Assembly (NCBI GenBank): GCA_023411645.1
Contig: JAEYON010000066.1
Location: 1-27,916 of the forward strand
Length of the DNA stretch: 27,916 nt
Reading direction: 5' to 3'
Source: Bacillota bacterium
GTDB lineage: Bacteria; Bacillota; Clostridia; Acetivibrionales; DTU013
A model generated the notes under the pieces. The model had not been told where the DNA came from, searched no databases, and saw only the letters and a list, made by a program, of their open reading frames with translations. Below are positions 23,606-27,916 of the stretch, piece after piece. Within the stretch, counting starts at the first letter, position 1. The number at the start of each line of letters is the position of its first letter. Position numbers and translations under genes: made by a program.

Positions 23606-25408
23606 ATGGTAAATAAAAAGAACCTGATCACATTTAAGTGGATGAAGATAATGTCGTCACTGCTGGCAATAGCACTCATGTTTGCGATGCTAATTGTTCC
23701 GACAATAGCTGCGGCACCCGGCGACTTAACTGGCAAGCTCGTTATTATTCATACAAATGACACTCACGGCGGGGATGTTGCAGTGGAGGGCAAATCAATA
23801 GGAACAGCCGGTATTGCCCAGCTTGTGAAGGATTATGAAAGCGCTGGTGCGGATGTGCTGCTGTTTTCTGCAGGAGATGCAATTCAGGGCGATCCCCTTG
23901 TAAATTTGAGCAACGGCTTGACGGCAATAGAATTTATGAATCTTGCCGGGTATGATTTAATGGTTCTAGGCAACCATGAATACGATTTCGGTTACGATAA
24001 TCTCCTGAAGCTGAAAGATGTCGCCGACTTTCCTTTACTTTCAACCAACACTCTCGATAAGGTGAGCGGAAAACCAGTTTTTGAAGAATCAATAGTTTTT
24101 GACACAGATATAGGCAAGGTAGGAGTTTTTGGACTGACAACACCTGAGGCTATGACAAAAACAAATCCCAAAGATGTAGCTTCCCTCATTTTTCTTACAG
24201 GCAGGGAAATGTATGATGCCGCACAAAAGCAGGTAGACCAATTGGAAAAGGAGGGAGCTGAATACATAATATGTTTAGCACACCTTGGGACCGATGAAGC
24301 CAGCAAGCCCAACAGATCCATTGATGTTATTTACAATGTCGAAGGTATTGACATCCTTATAGATGCCCATAGCCACAGTGTTATTGAAGGCCACATGGAG
24401 GGCAACACCATTGTAAGCTCTGCCGGAACAAAGCTCAGCCATGCCGGGGTTATTGTAATAGACGGTGAGGCCATAGAAGCATCATTAATTTCAGCTGAAG
24501 AATACAATAGCATTGATACAAACATAAATGACATAATTGGTAATGCGGCCTCTGAGATAGATCTTCAGCTTTCCAGTGTTTTTGCCAGGACAGAGGTGCT
24601 TTTAGACGGAAACAGAGAACCCGGCGTGAGAACTCAGGAAACGAATTTAGGCGATTTTGCTGCCGATGCCATTCTTTGGGCCGCCGAACAAGCAACAGGT
24701 GTAAAGGTCGACGGAGCTATCACAAACGGCGGCGGCATCAGAGCATCAATTGATAAAGGCAACGTCACTATGAAGGATATGAAGACTGTGTTTCCCTACG
24801 ATAATACTATCTCAATCGTTCAAGTAAAGGGAGGCCAGCTGCTGGAAATACTTGAAGCATCATGTGCAAGTGCTCCCGAACCACTTGGAGCGTTCCCGCA
24901 GGTATCGGGTATCGAGTTTACAATAAACACAAATGTTCCCTACGAAAAAGGAAATCAGTATCCCGACTCAACCTATTTTGCTCCTGCAAAGCCTGGCGCG
25001 CGTATTACTAATGTAAAGATTGGCGCAAAGGCATTGGATCCTGATAAGACCTACACCATAGCCACCAACGACTTCCTCGCTGCAGGAGGTGATACGTACT
25101 ATTTATTTAAAGGCTTAGAGAGTTATAATACATATGTAGCACTGGAGGATGCTCTTATAGATTATACAGATGAAGTGCTAGACGGCGTGATAAGTGAAGC
25201 CGGATATGGAAGGCCTGCTGGACGTATAGCTATCACAAATGCGGCAACACCCTATACTGTAGTAAAGGGCGATTGCTTATGGGTTATTGCTGAGAAGTGT
25301 CTGGGTGACGGTAGAAGATTCGTAGAGATATATGAGCTTAACAAAGACTCTATAAGAAATCCAAACCTTATATATATTTCTCAGGTCCTGAAAATACCTG
25401 TGAAATAG
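23606..25408 (+). CDS. Secreted 5'-nucleotidase / cyclic phosphodiesterase with LysM domain
   Basis: Exported enzyme of 600 aa expected to release phosphate from nucleotides or 2',3'-cyclic nucleotides. A signal peptide covers about residues 1-37 (cleavage near TIAAAP). The metallophosphatase domain has HTNDTHGGD (D52, H54), SAGDAIQGDP (D91), LGNHEYDFG (N123, H124) and DAHSHS. The C-terminal 5'-nucleotidase domain has NLGDFAADA, TNGGGIRASI and VFPYDNT, the substrate-binding half. The last 50 residues are a LysM domain (YTVVKGDCLWVIAEK to LIYISQVLKIP) that should hold the enzyme to peptidoglycan. ATG 23606 has AGGAGGT seven bases upstream. It is convergent with the transpeptidase gene, with only a 30-bp gap and no visible terminator. 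Confidence 0.95.
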   Translation: MVNKKNLITFKWMKIMSSLLAIALMFAMLIVPTIAAAPGDLTGKLVIIHTNDTHGGDVAVEGKSIGTAGIAQLVKDYESAGADVLLFSAGDAIQGDPLVNLSNGLTAIEFMNLAGYDLMVLGNHEYDFGYDNLLKLKDVADFPLLSTNTLDKVSGKPVFEESIVFDTDIGKVGVFGLTTPEAMTKTNPKDVASLIFLTGREMYDAAQKQVDQLEKEGAEYIICLAHLGTDEASKPNRSIDVIYNVEGIDILIDAHSHSVIEGHMEGNTIVSSAGTKLSHAGVIVIDGEAIEASLISAEEYNSIDTNINDIIGNAASEIDLQLSSVFARTEVLLDGNREPGVRTQETNLGDFAADAILWAAEQATGVKVDGAITNGGGIRASIDKGNVTMKDMKTVFPYDNTISIVQVKGGQLLEILEASCASAPEPLGAFPQVSGIEFTINTNVPYEKGNQYPDSTYFAPAKPGARITNVKIGAKALDPDKTYTIATNDFLAAGGDTYYLFKGLESYNTYVALEDALIDYTDEVLDGVISEAGYGRPAGRIAITNAATPYTVVKGDCLWVIAEKCLGDGRRFVEIYELNKDSIRNPNLIYISQVLKIPVK

Positions 25409-25438
25409 TAGCGTTTATAATAATGAAAGGGTACTGCC

Positions 25439-26140
25439 TCACTCAAACTCCCGGAACCCCATCTTCAGCCAGGTCTCCTTCGTGATGGTGTTCTGCGCGG
25501 TCAGGCCGTTTGCCCGCTGAAATTGGTGGATGGCCTTTTTCAAGTCGTCCTCATAAATTCCATCCAGCGGCCCGCTGTAGTATTCAAGCTGCCGCATCCG
25601 CCGCTGGATGGCAAGCACATCAGCGCCCCTGTCGCCTGGGTTGATTTCATCATAGCCACGCCCAAAAGGACCGAAGGGGCCATTCACGATAGTCACCTCC
25701 GTACCGATCGGTACAATGCTGTACAGCTCAGCCACATCACTATTGAACATACGGATACACCCCTTACTGGCCGCTCTTCCGATAGATCCGCTGTCGATGG
25801 TTCCATGAATGCCGTATGTCCCCCAGGGCACGTCGAGGCCAAGCCAGCTTCCGCCGAACCCCTCTCCCCAGTCTCCCTTTTCAACTATTCTCCAACTACC
25901 CAGCGGCGAGGGAAAGCCGGACTTACCGGACGCAATCGTATACTCCTTAATACATACTCCATTTTCAAGCAGATATAATGTTTTATCTTCTACTTCAATA
26001 AATATGACGTACACCTTTTTTTCATCGGTCTTGTCGACGCCAAGGGACATATCCCTCCTTGCATCTATAAAAATCTGTGTAACTGATAATGCAAATAATA
26101 CCACAAAGAAATAAACAGCAGTAAGCTTAAACCTGCCCAA
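25439..26140 (-). CDS. L,D-transpeptidase with peptidoglycan-binding domain
   Basis: Membrane-anchored cell-wall enzyme that makes 3-3 crosslinks or attaches proteins. It has an N-terminal membrane helix (about residues 5-25) and a YkuD catalytic domain (about 45-155) with the active-site H112 and C128 in GIHGTIDSGSIGRAASKGCI. A C-terminal PG_binding_1 repeat (about 168-230; DVLAIQRRMRQLEYYSGPLD) follows. The open frame begins with GTG 26149, but this lies inside the ribosome binding site GGAGGTG. The start is probably TTG at 26143 or 26140 (five or eight bases away), giving about 233 aa. The site and start lie in one arm of a long hairpin (26143-26198), suggesting translational control. Confidence 0.9.
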   Translation of the reverse strand: MGRFKLTAVYFFVVLFALSVTQIFIDARRDMSLGVDKTDEKKVYVIFIEVEDKTLYLLENGVCIKEYTIASGKSGFPSPLGSWRIVEKGDWGEGFGGSWLGLDVPWGTYGIHGTIDSGSIGRAASKGCIRMFNSDVAELYSIVPIGTEVTIVNGPFGPFGRGYDEINPGDRGADVLAIQRRMRQLEYYSGPLDGIYEDDLKKAIHQFQRANGLTAQNTITKETWLKMGFREFE

Positions 26141-26141
26141 C

Positions 26142-26204
26142 AAAAACACCTCCGCAGGGCTTCATCCTGTATCTATTATTTATATGCGAAGGTGTTTTGT
26201 CCAA
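26142..26204. repeat. Hairpin element, copy 1, over the transpeptidase start
   Basis: AAAACACCTCCGCA (26143-26156) and TGCGAAGGTGTTTT (26185-26198) pair at 13 of 14 positions around a 28-base loop. A third partial copy of the arm, TGCGGAGGTG, is at 26205-26214. The loop and flanks (GCTTCATC, TTATATG, GTCCAA) match a second element at 26650-26713. On the minus strand one arm contains the transpeptidase ribosome binding site and start codon. Confidence 0.7.
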
Positions 26205-26250
26205 TGCGGAGGTGAAATATTTTGATTTATAAAATATACATATACTGACA

Positions 26251-26276
26251 AGAAAGGGGCTTTATCAAAAACCCCC
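26251..26276 (-). terminator. Terminator of the small coiled-coil gene
   Basis: GGGG (26256-26259) pairs with CCCC (26272-26275) and TTT with AAA inside, separated by one mismatch. On the minus strand it is followed by TTTCTT. It lies about 40 bp after the stop at 26315. The T-run is imperfect. Confidence 0.5.
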
Positions 26277-26314
26277 ATGTTGTTAATCACAATATATAAA
26301 TATAAGCTTGAACT

Positions 26315-26581
26315 CTAAGCCTTGCCGCCTTTGATAACCTTAATTTCTACTTCCTGCTTATCTACCTTATCAGAAAGAGTATCTACTTTCTTTTCAACCT
26401 GTATGAGTTTTTCATAAGTTTGTTCGTAACCATCATAAAGTGCTTTGATATTTTCCTTCAAGTCATGCTCAAGCCTCAATATATGGTTGCCGTTCTCTTC
26501 AACTTTTTGTGTAATATCTTTCCTGAATTCTGAAAACTCGCCGTACATCTTGGTCAGCAGTTCAAATGATTGATCTTCCAT
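26315..26581 (-). CDS. Small coiled-coil protein of unknown function
   Basis: Hydrophilic protein of 88 aa. It is almost entirely helical with heptad-like spacing of Leu, Ile and Val (ITQKVEENGNHILRLEHDLK, then LIQVEKKVDTLSDKVDKQEV) and ends in a short basic tail. There are no membrane segments or catalytic motifs. Clostridial genomes hold many such short coiled-coil proteins of no known role, and I do not assign a function. ATG 26581 has AAGGGAG about ten bases upstream; the longer open frame (to 26617) has no site. A hairpin element (26650-26713) lies upstream and a terminator follows. Confidence 0.72.
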   Translation of the reverse strand: MEDQSFELLTKMYGEFSEFRKDITQKVEENGNHILRLEHDLKENIKALYDGYEQTYEKLIQVEKKVDTLSDKVDKQEVEIKVIKGGKA

Positions 26582-26649
26582 ACTCACACGCTCCCTTTGC
26601 GTAAAATATTTTATCAAACCATGGATGAAAATGCTATAGGACTTCTGTC

Positions 26650-26713
26650 AACATTTTTGCGTCCCGCAGTGCTTCATCTTTTAACATTTTATATGTGGAG
26701 GCGTAATGTCCAA
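26650..26713. repeat. Hairpin element, copy 2, upstream of the coiled-coil gene
   Basis: Shares with copy 1 (26142-26204), in the same order and orientation, CCGCAG, TGCTTCATC (copy 1 GGCTTCATC), TTATATG, GGAGGCG (copy 1 GAAGGTG) and GTCCAA. The outer arms ACATT/AATGT and the loop-side arm can pair, but the middle of the stem has decayed. It lies about 70-130 bp upstream of the coiled-coil start. The rest of 26618-26979 (362 bp) holds no convincing gene. Confidence 0.6.
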
Positions 26714-26874
26714 ATACCTTTCGTCGTTACTGTTCGTACCATCATGGAAACTGTGTAATAGCGAAAACATAAATCGAAGCTGCCTCACCAAAAACCTGTT
26801 GTTAGATAAGAAAAGTTTACATTTGTTTTTATAAATTATATATGATAGAATTGTTTTAGTAATTTCTGGTATCG

Positions 26875-26904
26875 TTGTCGAAGCTTTTGCTTATTTCTGA
26901 TAAT
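26875..26904 (+). promoter_or_regulatory. Candidate promoter of the small membrane protein
   Basis: TTGTCG (26875-26880), 18 bp, GATAAT (26899-26904), about 75 bp before the ATG at 26980. Confidence 0.38.
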
Positions 26905-26979
26905 ATACTGGACACATTTCACCAATTGTTTTATGGATAATACCGCCGTGGCATTTTTAAATGAATAAGGAGGATTGAG

Positions 26980-27375
26980 ATGAAATCAAAAGAGTGTCTC
27001 AAGTATTTGGTTTATATTTTAATATTATTTGGGTTTATATTTGTAGAGTGGTTCGCTATTAATCCTATTCTGGAAGAAGGGTATTACAGGCAAAACATAG
27101 CGCCATATTATTATCTCATTCCAGCTGTTATTAATATCGGAATAGGCTTTATACTGGGCTTGGATCACTTTTTTAATGAACGTAAAAGAACGGGAGCCTG
27201 GAAAATCAATCTGCCGAAAATCATATTTATGGGGATACCATCATTATACCTTTCTTTCTCTGCATTCATCACTGGTAAACTGCTGATAGGAAGCAGTACA
27301 ACTTATATGGCCTTATTTCAGTTGATCCTGGGATTTGCCATTATAACGGGCTTTTACAAGCAAAGAGCTGAATAA
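26980..27375 (+). CDS. Small integral membrane protein of unknown function
   Basis: Protein of 131 aa with about four hydrophobic helices (roughly residues 8-26, 42-61, 81-99 and 107-125). Short basic loops lie between them (FFNERKRTGAWKIN) and it ends KQRAE. No family is recognised, and no catalytic or binding motif is visible. The start is well supported by AAGGAGG nine bases before the ATG. It stands alone on the plus strand and is convergent with the methyltransferase gene, 35 bp away. Confidence 0.8.
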   Translation: MKSKECLKYLVYILILFGFIFVEWFAINPILEEGYYRQNIAPYYYLIPAVINIGIGFILGLDHFFNERKRTGAWKINLPKIIFMGIPSLYLSFSAFITGKLLIGSSTTYMALFQLILGFAIITGFYKQRAE

Positions 27376-27410
27376 AGCAAGCGTACTTGATAAACATCCT
27401 TATTGGTGAA

Positions 27411-27916
27411 CTATTGTATGCTCCGTCTGATTATGAAGCAAGCCTGATCGCCCCTTTTTTGCCTGTTGAGCTCCCTGGCTTTTTTTCTATAATCTCTGAT
27501 CTTATTGAAATGAATCAGACGGTAAGTGATCGTGTGCGGGAATTGCAGCAGGCCTTTCCCTGCGATATGCCTCTCGCTTCCGATAAACTGGCTTTCGCTT
27601 GAATCCCAGATAGTATCCGAGATTTCAAAGCCGTGATTCCTGCACAGTATTTCCATACTCTTGACCGAATGGAGGAAGAAATGCCGGGGCGCTTCTATGT
27701 GGCACCAGTTGACTCCATAATGGTCCCATGCATACGAAGATGCCAGGGGCATCCTGATAATACAAACCCCGTTGTCGGCCAACAGCCTGGAGAGAGCCTT
27801 CATCGTTTCAATCTGTTCATAAATGTGCTCAAATGAATGGTTGAACATAATAACATCATATTTGCCGTCAAGCTCCGTCAGATGTGCTTTCAATAGTCTT
27901 ACTCCATTATCGCGCG
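27411..27916 (-). CDS. SAM-dependent methyltransferase, 5' end beyond the window
   Basis: Class I methyltransferase-like protein (Methyltransf_23 type), C-terminal part only. The frame stays open to the window edge, reading RDNGVRLLKAHLTELDGKYD before the internal TTG at 27893. The real start, and the glycine-rich SAM-binding motif I, therefore lie outside. Visible are YDVIMFNHSFEHI (the strand-4 region with Glu-His), LLADNGVCIIRMPL (post-strand helix and strand 5), and EAPRHFFLHSVKSMEILC. Proteins like this often modify sugars or lipids and occur in surface polysaccharide clusters. The substrate cannot be told from this fragment. Confidence 0.85.
   Translation of the reverse strand, partial: RDNGVRLLKAHLTELDGKYDVIMFNHSFEHIYEQIETMKALSRLLADNGVCIIRMPLASSYAWDHYGVNWCHIEAPRHFFLHSVKSMEILCRNHGFEISDTIWDSSESQFIGSERHIAGKGLLQFPHTITYRLIHFNKIRDYRKKARELNRQKRGDQACFIIRRSIQ

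Noticed and set aside
26570..26758. 62-aa plus-strand frame covering hairpin copy 2
   Set aside because: It overlaps the start of the coiled-coil gene and the repeat, with no ribosome binding site.
27387..27602. 71-aa plus-strand frame
   Set aside because: It lies antisense to the methyltransferase gene and has no supporting site or motif.

Overview
The window looks like chromosomal DNA from a spore-forming anaerobic Firmicute of the class Clostridia. The evidence is the spore-associated genes yabP and yabQ, a bacterial V/A-type rotary ATPase, strong AGGAGG-type ribosome binding sites, and protein sequences of clostridial character. No species can be named from the sequence alone. Most genes lie on the minus strand; from right to left (their direction of transcription) and then back to the right edge, the layout is as follows.

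1) 254-3153: a methyl-accepting chemotaxis receptor, a solitary tRNA-Leu(UAA) with its own promoter and terminator, and the S1-domain protein YabR behind a near-consensus sigma-A promoter. 2) 3213-11954: a nine-gene V/A-type ATPase operon, transcribed H(F)-C-I-K-F(G)-E-A-B-D, with its own promoter and a terminator-like hairpin in its leader. 3) 12009-14574: the conserved mazG - hup - rqcP - yabP - yabQ - divIC cluster. In Bacillus yabR directly follows divIC; here the ATPase operon sits between them.

4) 14562-18890: a sugar-acid operon transcribed gluconokinase - 6-phosphogluconate dehydrogenase - LarA-family nickel racemase/epimerase. With the mannitol dehydrogenase/UxuB-family gene at 21608-23230, this suggests a route fructuronate -> mannonate -> gluconate -> 6-phosphogluconate -> ribulose-5-phosphate, in which the LarA homologue acts as gluconate/mannonate 2-epimerase. 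This is the most interesting biology in the window. A divergent AraC-type regulator (20610-21476) and a polysaccharide deacetylase-VanZ gene pair lie between the two parts.

5) 23606-27916: a secreted 5'-nucleotidase carrying a C-terminal LysM domain, a membrane-anchored L,D-transpeptidase with a peptidoglycan-binding domain, a small coiled-coil protein, a small membrane protein, and the 3' part of a SAM-dependent methyltransferase that runs off the right edge. Two related hairpin-forming elements of about 60 bp lie upstream of the transpeptidase and coiled-coil genes. One of them covers the transpeptidase ribosome binding site and start codon.

No insertion sequence, phage gene, CRISPR array or rRNA is visible. 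Start codons were chosen from ribosome binding site spacing and family length, so several differ from the longest open frame.
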